Part shown: in pieces, positions 35,585 to 44,364 of the stretch | Layout of the letters: each line of letters opens with the position of its first letter | Position numbering within the stretch: position 1 is the stretch's first letter | Assembly: GCA_021294835.1 (NCBI GenBank) | Contig: JAJTDF010000002.1 | Location: forward strand, 1 to 64,000 | DNA from: Planctomycetaceae bacterium | GTDB taxonomy: Bacteria; Planctomycetota; Phycisphaerae; Phycisphaerales; UBA1924 | DNA length: 64,000 bases | Direction: 5' to 3' | Translations under genes and position numbers: made by a program | The notes under the pieces: model-generated | Seen by the model: only the letters and a program-made list of their open reading frames with translations | The model's database searches: none | Told to the model about the DNA's origin: nothing

Positions 35585-36432
35585 GGTGTGTCCTTGGTGC
35601 TGGGGGCGACGTTGCGCCCGCTGAGGCTGCCGGTGAGCGGGCAGCACGGAAGCGGCTGCTCGCCGATACGGGCGATGCCCGCCTCGCCCTGGGAGATGTC
35701 GGGAAGGCCCATGCCGATGTGACCCATCCGCTGGAGGACGGTGACCGAGCCGACGGCGATGAGGGCGAGGGCGGTCAGGGTGGGCAGGCGGCGACGCAGG
35801 GGCTCGGTGAGCAGGCGGGCGGCGGAGCCGACGGCGGCGAGCACCGGCAGCGTGCCAAGCCAGAAAACGGTCATGAGCACCGTTCCGTGCAGCGGCGAAC
35901 CGGTGCCGGCAGCCGCGACCACGAAGGCGTAGAGCCAGCCGCAGGGGAGCAGGGTGGTGAGCAGGCCGATGGTCAGGGCTCGCGAGAAGGGCGGCAGGGC
36001 GTTGGCCCGCTGGTAGCTCAGGCCCGCCAGGCGGCTGAGCCAGGCCGGGGAGGCGGCCCCCATGCGCACGCCCGCAGCCCGGAGCAACGCCAGGATGCCG
36101 AAGGCGACCATCAGGGCCCCGGCCAGCACGGCGGCGGCCTGCTGCACGCCGACCAGCGAGCCCCCCACTTCCAATGCAGCGCCCAGGCCGCCGGCGGCAG
36201 CGCCAAAGGCGAGGTAGGTGAACAGGCGGCCGCTGTGGTACGCCGCTTGAAGGGTGGCATGGGACTGCCACAGGCTCAGGGCGCGGCCGTTGACGGTGAG
36301 GGCGGCGCCGGTGGTGGTGGCGGTGGTGGACTCGCTGGCGGAGGCGAGCACGGCGAAGGGGCCGCACATGCCGGCGCAGTGCAGGCTGCCCAGAAGACTG
36401 GTGCCGAGTACGGTGAGCAGCAGCCCGCTCAT
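35581..36432 (-). CDS. sulfite exporter TauE/SafE family protein (urease-accessory/DsbD-like transmembrane)
   Basis: 283 residues with about six or seven membrane helices. Features are GTSLLGSLHCAGMCGPFAVL near the start and TTLLPCGWLYAFVVAAAGTG later. The two Cys-containing segments match the DsbD/CcdA-like SafE branch that sits in cbb3 clusters. A role in copper or thiol handling during oxidase assembly is likely from context. It overlaps ccoH (ATGA) and ccoI (GTGA). Confidence 0.87.
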   Translation of the reverse strand: MSGLLLTVLGTSLLGSLHCAGMCGPFAVLASASESTTATTTGAALTVNGRALSLWQSHATLQAAYHSGRLFTYLAFGAAAGGLGAALEVGGSLVGVQQAAAVLAGALMVAFGILALLRAAGVRMGAASPAWLSRLAGLSYQRANALPPFSRALTIGLLTTLLPCGWLYAFVVAAAGTGSPLHGTVLMTVFWLGTLPVLAAVGSAARLLTEPLRRRLPTLTALALIAVGSVTVLQRMGHIGMGLPDISQGEAGIARIGEQPLPCCPLTGSLSGRNVAPSTKDTP

Positions 36433-36965
36433 GAACCGGCCTCGACTTTCTGCACACCGGCGGCGGGCACCTGGATGGACTGCACGGCGGTGAAGGCGTC
36501 GGAGCCACGGCGGGCGGAGACGCGGATCTCCCACCAGCCGGCACGGTCGAGCCGGAGGTCGCCCTGGTAGGTGCCGGGCTGGCCTTCACCGAGGAAGACG
36601 GTGCGCTGATCGGCGGCGCGGGCCTGGTGGAAGGCGGTGACCTGGACGGTGGCGCCGTCGATGGGCTTGCTGTCGGCGCCGATCAGACGCAGTTGCAGCA
36701 CAGGAGCACCTCCGCCGAGGGTCTCTCGGACACCAGGCTCGGCCTGCCAGCCGAGCTCCTTGTTGCGGCGGAGCTGAGCGGCGGTGCGGTCCCACGCGAC
36801 GGCCTTGGCGTAGTAGTCCTTCTCCACGGCCATGGAGGCGTCGCCGGTGGCGAGGTAGATCAGGGCGGCGGCGCCCAGGACGTTCAGCCCGAGCAGAGCG
36901 ACGATCAGACCGGGCCAGAGGCGGGTGCGGCGGAGGGACTGGGCTGCGTCAGGCGTGGGGAACAT
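36429..36965 (-). CDS. ccoH: cbb3 oxidase assembly protein FixH/CcoH
   Basis: 178 residues from the ATG at 36965. One N-terminal membrane anchor (WPGLIVALLGLNVLGAAALIYLATG) leads into the family motif AVEKDYYAKAVAWD and a periplasmic beta domain (AGWWEIRVSARRG). FixH/CcoH is needed for stable assembly of the oxidase. It overlaps ccoG by 17 bp and safE by 4 bp. Confidence 0.92.
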   Translation of the reverse strand: MFPTPDAAQSLRRTRLWPGLIVALLGLNVLGAAALIYLATGDASMAVEKDYYAKAVAWDRTAAQLRRNKELGWQAEPGVRETLGGGAPVLQLRLIGADSKPIDGATVQVTAFHQARAADQRTVFLGEGQPGTYQGDLRLDRAGWWEIRVSARRGSDAFTAVQSIQVPAAGVQKVEAGS

Positions 36966-38667
36966 GGCGGGTCTCCTCGTTGACAGCGGGGGCAGGTGCG
37001 GAGGTCTGCGGCTTGGCGTGCTCGGCGTTGCGTGAGGACGGGCCAAGCAGGCGGTAGCTGCGGGTGATCTGAAGGCCGTCGCCATCGGTGAGCGTGAGGT
37101 TGACGTCGCAGATGCCCATCTTGAACACTGCGGGATCGATCAGCACGAGGGCGGGCTGGGTCTTCATCTCGCCGGGCTTGATGAGGATGGGGTTGGACTC
37201 AACCTGGATGCGGGGGCTGCCGGGGCCGGTGATCGACACGGCGTAGAGGTGCGGCTGGTCGGAGCGGTTGGTGACCTTGAGGGTGATCTGGTTGGAGATC
37301 TCGCCGGCGGCGGTGGTGTTGAAGGGCATGCCCCGGAACCGGAGCACGGCGAAGTCGGCGGTCTTGGCGGTGAGCAAAAGCGTGGCCAGAACGCTGAGCA
37401 GAACGGTGAGGATGACCGGGTAGATGAGCACGCGGGGACGCAGGAAGCGGCGGCGGTGACGCTCCACGGCGTTCTGCGAGGAGTAGCGGATCAGGCCCCG
37501 GGGCTTGCCGAGCTTGTCCATCACCGAGTCGCAGGCGTCGATGCACTGGGCGCAGCCGATGCACTCGAGCTGCAGGCCGTCGCGGATGTCGATGCCGGTG
37601 GGGCAGACCTGCGTGCACATGGTGCAGTCGATGCAGTCGCCCTTGGCTGGGGGGGTGGCGGGGGTGGCGGAGATGGCGGCGGGCGGCTGAGCGATCGCTT
37701 TGGAGCGGCAGTTGCCCGAGCAGGCGCCGTTTCCCTTGCAGCCTCCGGCGGAGGGCACAGCGGGCTGATCCAGCGTGGGAAGGCAGAGTTGCAGACCGCC
37801 GGCGGAATCGGCGGCGACAAGGCCGGCCGGCGTGGCCGGGGCCGGGGCCGAGGCCGGAACGCACGCTGCCTTGGCGCGGCCGGCCTTGCCTCGGGGCTCG
37901 CCCCGGAGGCGGTCGTAGATGACGATGAGGCTGTCGCGGTCGAGCATGACGGACTGGAAGCGGCCGTAGGGGCAGGCGATCAGGCAGAGTTGCTCGCGGA
38001 AGAAGGCGAAGTCGAACATCATCAGGGCGGTGACGAAGGCCATCACCAAGAACGGCAGCGGGTGCTCGATGGGGCTTCGCTGCACCCACTGCACCAGACT
38101 GTCGGCCCCGACGAAGTAGGCCAGGAAGGTGTTGGCCAGCGCGAAGCAGAGCACCAGGTAGACGGCGAACTTGATGGCGCGAGCGGCGGGGATGCGGCGG
38201 GGCGGATGGCCCGGGGCGCCCGTGAGCAGCCGCTCGATGGGGCGGAAGACAAACTCCATGTACACGGTCTGCGGGCAGCCCCAGCCGCACCAGACGCGCC
38301 CGAGCAGGGCGGTGACGAAGAAGACGGCGACGAAGAGGCTGACCATCAGCAGCGCGAGCATCAGGCTGTCGGTGGGCAGGAAGGTGCGGCCGAAGAGGGT
38401 GAACTCGCGGCGGAGGATGTCCAGCAGGATGACGGGCTTGTCGTTGATCTTCAGCCAGGGCAGGCTGACGAACACGGCGATCAGGGCGTATCCGACGGCG
38501 CGACGGGCGGAGAGGAAGCGGCCGGGCGCGAGGCGCGGGCGAATCCAGCGGCGTGAGCCGTCGGTGTTGAGGGTTGACAGGACGCGCTTCTCGGGCTGCA
38601 GCAGGTGGGGCGCGGTCTGGCCCGGCGCATGGGGGGCGCCGGGCGGGGGGGTTGAGATGGTCGACAT
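36949..38667 (-). CDS. ccoG: cbb3 oxidase accessory protein CcoG (FixG/RdxA), with Cys-containing insertion
   Basis: 572 residues from the ATG at 38667 (Shine-Dalgarno GGAG). The polytopic N-terminal part includes GRVWCGWGCPQTVYMEFVFRPIE. Two 4Fe-4S motifs are at Cys345/348/351/355 and Cys369/372/375/379. The C-terminal Ig-like FixG domain follows (LKVTNRSDQPHLYAVSI). Between the last membrane segment and the ferredoxin part, residues ~261-343 form a low-complexity insertion with five Cys (269, 295, 310, 316, 320) that ordinary CcoG lacks. CcoG is thought to reduce copper for oxidase assembly. Confidence 0.93.
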   Translation of the reverse strand: MSTISTPPPGAPHAPGQTAPHLLQPEKRVLSTLNTDGSRRWIRPRLAPGRFLSARRAVGYALIAVFVSLPWLKINDKPVILLDILRREFTLFGRTFLPTDSLMLALLMVSLFVAVFFVTALLGRVWCGWGCPQTVYMEFVFRPIERLLTGAPGHPPRRIPAARAIKFAVYLVLCFALANTFLAYFVGADSLVQWVQRSPIEHPLPFLVMAFVTALMMFDFAFFREQLCLIACPYGRFQSVMLDRDSLIVIYDRLRGEPRGKAGRAKAACVPASAPAPATPAGLVAADSAGGLQLCLPTLDQPAVPSAGGCKGNGACSGNCRSKAIAQPPAAISATPATPPAKGDCIDCTMCTQVCPTGIDIRDGLQLECIGCAQCIDACDSVMDKLGKPRGLIRYSSQNAVERHRRRFLRPRVLIYPVILTVLLSVLATLLLTAKTADFAVLRFRGMPFNTTAAGEISNQITLKVTNRSDQPHLYAVSITGPGSPRIQVESNPILIKPGEMKTQPALVLIDPAVFKMGICDVNLTLTDGDGLQITRSYRLLGPSSRNAEHAKPQTSAPAPAVNEETRHVPHA

Positions 38668-38772
38668 CGGATTCTCCAAGCCGGATGCCTTGCACACTCG
38701 GGAACGGATCGGGTTGTCAAGGCCGGAGTCCGCGGCTACACACCGCGGCCCGGCTGCGCCGTGTTCGGGGGA

Positions 38773-39456
38773 TCAGCCGTTGGGCTGAGTGGATGCGGAG
38801 GGAGCGAGGCTCACGCCGTCGCCGGTGGAGCCGGCGGGGCGAGCGGCGTTGCTGCTGCCGGTCTGGCCGTCGGGCTTGGCGGGGGCCTGCGGCCACGGGG
38901 CGACCTCGTGGTCATTGGCCAAGCCGGGGCCGGAGAGGTTGCGACCTCGGAGCGAGGCGACATACGCGGAGACGAGCATGAGCTCGTTGCCGTTGAGACG
39001 GTTGCGCCAGGCGGGCATGGCGCCGCTGTTGGCGCCGTCGGCGATGACGCGGACGATGTCCAGCGGGGCCTTGACGTTGCCGTACTTGTCATCGGTGAGG
39101 TTGGGGCCGACCATGCCGTGCCCGTCGGCGGCGTGGCAGGAGGCGCAGTTGGCCTTGTACATGCTCTCGCCGACGGCGAGCCACTTGGAGTCACCCATCA
39201 GCGAGAGCAGCGTGGCCTCGTCCTGCTTGAGGGTGCCCAGTTTGGCGAACTGCATCTTGTAGACGGCGGCCTGCTGCTTCTCGTGGGTGGAGGCGAGCGT
39301 GGGCGCGTCGGGGTCCATCTCCCAGATGATCCAGTAGAACGCGCTGAACAGGACGGTGGCGAAGAAGATCAGGTGCCACCAGCCGGGGGTGGGGTTGTCG
39401 TACTCGCGGATGCCGTCGTACTCGTGGCCCACGGCGACTTGGTTCTGCTCGCTCAT
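38773..39456 (-). CDS. ccoP: cbb3 cytochrome oxidase subunit III CcoP (single c-type haem)
   Basis: 227 residues, shorter than the usual ~290-310. The N-terminus has the CcoP pattern (HEYDGIREYDNPTPGWW) and one membrane helix. Only one haem site, CASCH at 104-108, is present, with GMVGPNLTDD and the Met region AMPAWRNRLNGNEL. Standard CcoP has two haems. The tail is Pro/Ser/Ala-rich and disordered. It passes electrons to CcoO. It lies between ccoQ and ccoG. Confidence 0.94.
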   Translation of the reverse strand: MSEQNQVAVGHEYDGIREYDNPTPGWWHLIFFATVLFSAFYWIIWEMDPDAPTLASTHEKQQAAVYKMQFAKLGTLKQDEATLLSLMGDSKWLAVGESMYKANCASCHAADGHGMVGPNLTDDKYGNVKAPLDIVRVIADGANSGAMPAWRNRLNGNELMLVSAYVASLRGRNLSGPGLANDHEVAPWPQAPAKPDGQTGSSNAARPAGSTGDGVSLAPSASTQPNG

Positions 39457-39539
39457 GGTGGTGATCCTGTGAATCGGCCCGGGGGTCGGGCGGGTGCGTG
39501 CGGGACGGGAGCGGGTGGACGGGCGTCGGACCGGGCGGA

Positions 39540-39701
39540 TCAGTCCTCGTCGACCGGGATGCGGGCGAAGCGGTTGATGTCCGCCCGGCTGGTGCGGAAG
39601 GCCCGGCTGGCGACCAGGACGAAGACGCCGAGGAAGATCACCAGCGCGGCCATCGGCCAGGCGGCGAGATCCATGTGGCTCATGACGTCGGAGAGTTTCA
39701 T
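39540..39701 (-). CDS. ccoQ: cbb3 oxidase subunit CcoQ/FixQ
   Basis: 53 residues, translated by hand: an N-terminal amphipathic start (MKLSDVMSHMDLAAWP), one membrane helix (MAALVIFLGVFVLVASRAF) and a short charged tail ending in PVDED. Size and position between ccoNO and ccoP identify it as the small subunit that stabilises the complex. Confidence 0.9.
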   Translation of the reverse strand: MKLSDVMSHMDLAAWPMAALVIFLGVFVLVASRAFRTSRADINRFARIPVDED

Positions 39702-39752
39702 GGGGTTGAGTCCTTGCGATGCGGGGAGCGGGACGTACCGGGGCGGGGCGAC

Positions 39753-42074
39753 TCAGTGGCCGCGGGTGGTGCTGGCGGTGGCAGCGCCGGCCTCGGCGGG
39801 CGGGGGCTTGGAGATGTCGACGCCAAGCCGCTGGAGATAGGCGATAAGGGCAACGACCTTCTTGTTCTCAAGGTCCGCCGGGTACTGCTCGGGCAGGCCA
39901 GAGGGGCCGGCCTGGCGGCGAATGTCGTCAGCGATGGCCTTGGCCTGATCGCGGGCGGCCTTCTCGGCGGCGCCGTCATTGACCATCTTGCCGTAGGGCA
40001 CGCCGAGCATGGCCATGGCGCGGACGCGGGCCTGGATGCCGCTGAAGGGCGTGTCCTGGGTGATCAGCCACGTGTAGCGGGGCATGATGCTGTTGGGGCT
40101 GGACTGGTTGGGGTCGTAGAAGTGGTAGAGGTGCCAGAGGCTGCTCTGCTTGCCGCCCTCACGGGCGAGATCCGGGCCGATGCGGCGGCTGCCCCACTGG
40201 AAGGGATGGTCGTAGACGAACTCGCCGGGCTTGGAGTACTCGCCGTACCGCTTGGTCTCGGCGTAGATCGGCCGGATCATCTGGCTGTGGCAGTTGTAAC
40301 AGCCCTCGGCGATGTAGATGTCGCGTCCGGCCAGTTCCAGCGGGGTGTAGGGCTGGACGCTGGCGATGGTGGGGACGTTGCTGCGGATGAGGAAGGTCGG
40401 AATGATCTCAAACAGCGAAGCGACCAGCACCGCCACGAGGACCAGCAGGGAGAACTTCAGGGGCTTGCGCTCCCAGACACGGTGCCAGAAGGCCTTGACC
40501 CAGACGTCGAGCTTCTTGCCGGTCTTGATGTTGGCGGTCAATTCAGAAGCGGGGGCAACGCCGTCGTCATAGTCGGGAAAGAGGGGCGGAGCGTCGTGGA
40601 CGGGCTCGGCATAGACCGCCGGGCGGGCCTTCCAGGTCATCAGGACGTTCCAGGCCATCAGCAGGGCGCCGGCGAGGAACATGCTGCCGCCGATGAGGCG
40701 GACCCAGTACATGGGGATGACCGCGGCGACGGTCTCGATGAACTCGGGGTACTTCAGCTGCCCGGCGTCGTCAAACGCCCGCCACATGAGGCCCTGGGTG
40801 AGGCCGGCGGCGTAGATGGGGATGATGTAGAGCAGGATGCCCAGCGTGCCCAGCCAGAAGTGCGCCGAGGCGAGCTTCTTGCTGTACAGCTCGGTCTGAA
40901 AGAGCCTGGGGGCGAGCCAGTAGATCATGCCGAAGGTCATGAAGCCGTTCCAGCCCAGGGCGCCGGCGTGGACGTGGGCGATGGTCCAGTCGGTGTAGTG
41001 GCTGAGGCTGTTGACGGTCTTGATCGAGAGCATGGGGCCCTCGAAGGTGCTCATGCCGTAGAAGGTGATGCCGACGACGTAGAACTTGAGGATGGGGTCC
41101 TGAGCGACCTTGTGCCAGGCGCCGCGGAGGGTGAGCAGGCCGTTCATCATGCCGCCCCAGCTGGGCATCCAGAGCATGACGCTGAAGAGCATGCCCAAGG
41201 TGCTGGCCCAGGCGGGCAGGGCGGTGTAGTGCAGGTGGTGCGGGCCGGCCCAGATGTAGATGAACACCAGCGACCAGAAGTGGATGATCGAGAGGCGGTA
41301 ACTGAACACGGGGCGGTCGGCGGCCTTGGGCAGGAAGTAGTACATCATGCCCAGGAAGGGCGTGGTGAGGAAGAAGGCGACGGCGTTGTGGCCGTACCAC
41401 CACTGCATGAAGGCGTCCTGCACGCCGGCGTAGACCGAGTAGGACTTGGTGGCCGAGACCGGCACCGCGAGGCTGTTGCCGACGTGCAGCACGGTGACGG
41501 CGATGATGGTGGCGATGTAGAACCAGAGGGCCACGTACATGTGGCGTTCGCGCCGCACCTTGAGGGTCATGAAGAAGTTGGTGCCGAAGAAGCCCAGCCA
41601 CACCACGGCGATGAGCAGGTCGATCGGCCACTCCAGCTCGGCGTACTCCTTGCCCTGGGTGAGGCCCAGGGGGAGCGTGAGGGCGGCACACAGGATGATC
41701 AACTGCCAGCCCCAGAAGTGGAGGGCGCTGAGTTTGTCGCTCCACATGCGGGCCTTGCACAGCCGCTGGGTGGAGTAGTAGATGGCGGCGAAGATGGCGT
41801 TGCCGGCAAAGGCGAAGATGGCGGCGTTGGTGTGCAGGGGCCGGAGCCGGCCGAACGAGGTGAACTCGATGCCCAGGTTGGCGGCCGGGAAGGCCAGCTG
41901 CAGCGCGACCACCAGGCCGACCAGAAACGCCACGCAGCCCCACACGACGGTGGCGGCCAGGAACTTGCGAACGATGGCGTCGTCGTAGACAAAGGCATCC
42001 ATGCGGATGCCGCCGGGGGCTGCGGGCGGTGTGCTGGTCACTGAACCCGGCGATGAATGGGGCAATCCGGACAT
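39753..42074 (-). CDS. ccoNO: fused cbb3 cytochrome oxidase subunits I and II (CcoN-CcoO)
   Basis: 773 residues from the ATG at 42074 (Shine-Dalgarno AGGAG). The first ~500 residues are the 12-helix CcoN with haem and CuB ligands: RPLHTNAAIFAFAGN, YGHNAVAFF, GPHHLHYTALP and WTIAHVHAGALGWNGF. A linker (TANIKTGKKLDVWVKAFW) leads into CcoO with one membrane helix (FSLLVLVAVLVASLFEIIP) and a CYNCH haem site (EGCYNCHSQMIRP). The subunits are separate genes in proteobacteria; fused forms are known in several other phyla. It is the first gene of the operon and reduces O2 to water with proton pumping. Confidence 0.96.
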   Translation of the reverse strand: MSGLPHSSPGSVTSTPPAAPGGIRMDAFVYDDAIVRKFLAATVVWGCVAFLVGLVVALQLAFPAANLGIEFTSFGRLRPLHTNAAIFAFAGNAIFAAIYYSTQRLCKARMWSDKLSALHFWGWQLIILCAALTLPLGLTQGKEYAELEWPIDLLIAVVWLGFFGTNFFMTLKVRRERHMYVALWFYIATIIAVTVLHVGNSLAVPVSATKSYSVYAGVQDAFMQWWYGHNAVAFFLTTPFLGMMYYFLPKAADRPVFSYRLSIIHFWSLVFIYIWAGPHHLHYTALPAWASTLGMLFSVMLWMPSWGGMMNGLLTLRGAWHKVAQDPILKFYVVGITFYGMSTFEGPMLSIKTVNSLSHYTDWTIAHVHAGALGWNGFMTFGMIYWLAPRLFQTELYSKKLASAHFWLGTLGILLYIIPIYAAGLTQGLMWRAFDDAGQLKYPEFIETVAAVIPMYWVRLIGGSMFLAGALLMAWNVLMTWKARPAVYAEPVHDAPPLFPDYDDGVAPASELTANIKTGKKLDVWVKAFWHRVWERKPLKFSLLVLVAVLVASLFEIIPTFLIRSNVPTIASVQPYTPLELAGRDIYIAEGCYNCHSQMIRPIYAETKRYGEYSKPGEFVYDHPFQWGSRRIGPDLAREGGKQSSLWHLYHFYDPNQSSPNSIMPRYTWLITQDTPFSGIQARVRAMAMLGVPYGKMVNDGAAEKAARDQAKAIADDIRRQAGPSGLPEQYPADLENKKVVALIAYLQRLGVDISKPPPAEAGAATASTTRGH

Positions 42075-42541
42075 ATTCCGAACTCCTGCTGCCGCTGCCG
42101 CCTCCCGGGATCTCCAAGCCAGGGGGAGCGACCAGCGATCCAGACCGTTTCTCAGAGCGTCGCGTTCTTTTGACGACTACTTGATGAGATGGTCTTTTTG
42201 TCGTATGCTTGATTGTGATCGCTTTCCACGTCGACGTCAAGCGTGAGACGGTAAGAAATCTGAAAAATCCTTGGAGTACCAGGATGCCCCCCTCGACTTG
42301 GCGATCAAATGAGTTGCTTGTCCGCTTGTCGAGTTTTCTTTGGACTGAGCGCCAACAATCTCCGGCCGGTCCCGGCATGGACCCGATGCCGGGGCAGGGC
42401 GATGCTGCCTGTGTCCCAGTCGAGGTCTCTTGCCCTCCGGAATCCGGCAGGAACAGTTCCCTCAGACGGCAGGGAACGCCTGCTCCTGCTGGATTGACCA
42501 CCGCCCATGAGGACCCTTCACACGTCTCCCGGAGACATGGC
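42075..42541. promoter_or_regulatory. divergent cco / rrf2 intergenic region
   Basis: This 467-bp gap is the control region for the cbb3 operon (leftward) and the Rrf2 regulator (rightward). It has an AT-richer stretch around 42165-42260, consistent with promoters, and the FNR-like box below. Short open frames at 42305-42508 have no homology that I can see. Confidence 0.5.
42209..42222. promoter_or_regulatory. possible FNR/Anr-like box
   Basis: TTGAT-TGTG-ATCGC: one perfect half-site and a second with two mismatches to TTGAT-N4-ATCAA. It lies 135 bases upstream of the ccoNO start. FNR-type control of cbb3 operons is well known in other bacteria, but no FNR gene is seen here, so this is tentative. 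Confidence 0.35.
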
Positions 42542-43105
42542 ATGCTCAGTCAGTCGGTTGGTTATGCGGCGATCGCCCTTGGATACGTCGCCGCGGCAGG
42601 CGGCAAGCCGATCCTCGTCAAAGAGATCGCAGCAGCCTCAGAGATGCCCGCTTCGTATCTGGCCAAGATCATCAACGGGCTGGCCCGCAAGGGCTTGGTC
42701 CTGACGCAGCGGGGCATCGGCGGCGGCGTGGTGCTGGCCAGGCCGGCAACCGAGATCACCCTGCATGACCTGTGCGTGTGCCTGGACGACCCATGCGTGC
42801 TGCCTCGCTGCATGCTGGGAACCGCTGAATGCTCCGATGCCCGAGCCTGTCCGGCACACCAGTTCTGGACACAGTACCGCAACCGGTACATCGACTACCT
42901 CCGGCGAATGACCGTGGCCGACGTAGCGGCGTTTGAACTTCGGCGGCGTGCCAACGGCGGTGTGCCGCCCAAGCCGGAGTCGACCGATGGCGACGCACGC
43001 AAGCGGCGCACGGCCCCGCTGCCGGTGGCGATTGACGCTCTGCTGCCGGGCGAGGTCGAGCCGACCCAAGCCGCCAGCGGTCCGAAGAGCGGCGGCAGCG
43101 CCTGA
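42542..43105 (+). CDS. Rrf2 family transcriptional regulator with Cys-rich centre
   Basis: 187 residues from the ATG at 42542 (Shine-Dalgarno GGAG, 7 bases). The winged helix is standard: SVGYAAIALGYVAAAGGKPILVKEIAAASEMPASYLAKIINGLARKGLV with wing TQRGIGGGVVLA. Six Cys follow (LHDLCVCLDDPC, LPRCMLGTAEC, DARAC), enough for an Fe-S cluster as in NsrR, IscR or RsrR. The C-terminal ~60 residues are extra and disordered. Its place, divergent from the cbb3 operon, suggests that it senses O2, NO or redox and controls it. Confidence 0.9.
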   Translation: MLSQSVGYAAIALGYVAAAGGKPILVKEIAAASEMPASYLAKIINGLARKGLVLTQRGIGGGVVLARPATEITLHDLCVCLDDPCVLPRCMLGTAECSDARACPAHQFWTQYRNRYIDYLRRMTVADVAAFELRRRANGGVPPKPESTDGDARKRRTAPLPVAIDALLPGEVEPTQAASGPKSGGSA

Positions 43106-43147
43106 GCGAAGCACGTCTTTGGTGTGGATGAGACGGCCTGATGCCGC

Positions 43148-43684
43148 TTAGCGGCCGCGACGGACGATCACCTCGTTGCCGCGGTCGTTAACGAGGACCA
43201 CCAGAGCGGCGGTCGGGTCAATACGGTGGACCGTCCAGCCAGAGGGCAGCCGGTCGCCCACCCGCATGAGCGTTCCATCGAGCACAGCCATGGCGACCCC
43301 AGTGTCGCGGTCGCCACCCATAACCACGGAGAGACGCGGAAGTGGAAGGGAATCGACCGGATCCGGATCGGCAACCGGGGCAGGAGCGGGTGCGGGTGCG
43401 GGAGCCGGCACGGCCTGCGGCGGCGGTTTGGGCAGCGACGCCTGGACCATCGGCGAAGTGACCGCCTCCGGCACGCGGCGTTCGGCCCACTGCTGGTACT
43501 GTGGCGGAATCACTTCCGCAGGGTTCATCAGGAGATTCGGGTTGACCGCCTCGGACTGGGGAGAGGCGGCCACAGACTGGGCCGGCGTGGCGGGGCCGCC
43601 AACGGCTCGCAGCGCCAGCACCAGTGCCAGCGGCGCAAACAGCACGAGTGCGTCGGGTAGACGGGCGGGGAGAGAAGGCTTCAT
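43148..43684 (-). CDS. PilP/GspC-like pilus assembly protein
   Basis: 178 residues. One N-terminal membrane helix (ALVLFAPLALVLALRAV), a Pro/Ala-rich linker (PAPAPAPAP region) and a small C-terminal beta domain (VAMAVLDGTLMRVGDRLPSGWTVHRIDPTAALV). This arrangement fits the HR domain of GspC or the PilP domain that connects the inner-membrane platform to the outer-membrane channel. No secretin gene follows. It overlaps pilO by 4 bp. Confidence 0.65.
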   Translation of the reverse strand: MKPSLPARLPDALVLFAPLALVLALRAVGGPATPAQSVAASPQSEAVNPNLLMNPAEVIPPQYQQWAERRVPEAVTSPMVQASLPKPPPQAVPAPAPAPAPAPVADPDPVDSLPLPRLSVVMGGDRDTGVAMAVLDGTLMRVGDRLPSGWTVHRIDPTAALVVLVNDRGNEVIVRRGR

Positions 43685-44364
43685 CGCGGAGCCTCCGGAA
43701 CCTTGGCCGAAGCCGGGGACGAGGTGGGGATGGGGTCAATCGAAACAGCCAGATGCTCCGCCCGCAGTTCAAGCAGAACCTCGCCTCTCTGCGGGTCGTT
43801 GAGTTTGGCCAGCCGCACATCGCGAAGGGCGGTGAAACCCAGTTCGCGACGCATGTCATCCAGCATGGCGAGCACTCCGGCGTACGAACCTGCGGCCACC
43901 ACTTCCATGCCGCGGGCCGTCCAGTGAACCGGCGATTTGGGAGCTTTGGGCGAATGGGCACCGGCACCGGCGGCAACGGCACCGGCACCGGCGGCAGCGG
44001 CGGCATCGCCCGGGCCGCGACCCGGGGCAGCAGCCTGGCTGGGCTGAACGCGCTCAATCCGCAAGCCATGCAGCGCGGCCAGCGCATGAATGGCCCGCAT
44101 GAGCTGCAGGTCATCGGAGGCAACGCGTGAACGGTCAAGTAGAGCGTCGGACTCTCGGCGAGCCCGGTCGGCGGCAGCAACCAAAGCCGCGAGATCGGTG
44201 CTGATACCCTCAAGAGACGACACCTCGGTCAGAAGTGCCGCCTCCCGGTCACGCTGTGCAGCCAGGGAGCGGGCCGCGGGATCAACAAGCCCGAACCAGG
44301 CTCCACAGCAGACAACACCGCAAACGACACCGATGATGACCGTGTCGCGACGCAGTTGGTTCAT
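43681..44364 (-). CDS. PilO/GspM-like type IV pilus inner-membrane protein
   Basis: 227 residues from the ATG at 44364, which overlaps the pilMN stop. It has one membrane helix (TVIIGVVCGVVCCGAWFGLVDP), a coiled coil (SLAAQRDREAALLTEVSSLEG) and a C-terminal ferredoxin-like part (GMEVVAAGSYAGVLAMLDDMRRELGFTALRDVRLAKLND), with an Ala/Gly/Pro-rich insert between. This matches PilO/GspM. It would form the platform with PilM/N and the PilP-like protein. Confidence 0.7.
   Translation of the reverse strand: MNQLRRDTVIIGVVCGVVCCGAWFGLVDPAARSLAAQRDREAALLTEVSSLEGISTDLAALVAAADRARRESDALLDRSRVASDDLQLMRAIHALAALHGLRIERVQPSQAAAPGRGPGDAAAAAGAGAVAAGAGAHSPKAPKSPVHWTARGMEVVAAGSYAGVLAMLDDMRRELGFTALRDVRLAKLNDPQRGEVLLELRAEHLAVSIDPIPTSSPASAKVPEAPR

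Noticed and set aside
33263-35722. 819-residue plus-strand open frame
   Set aside because: Antisense to ccoI, whose CPC, DKTGT and GDGVND motifs are on the minus strand.
39498-42044. 848-residue plus-strand open frame
   Set aside because: Antisense to ccoNO and ccoQ; Gly/Asp/Val-rich shadow with no fold.
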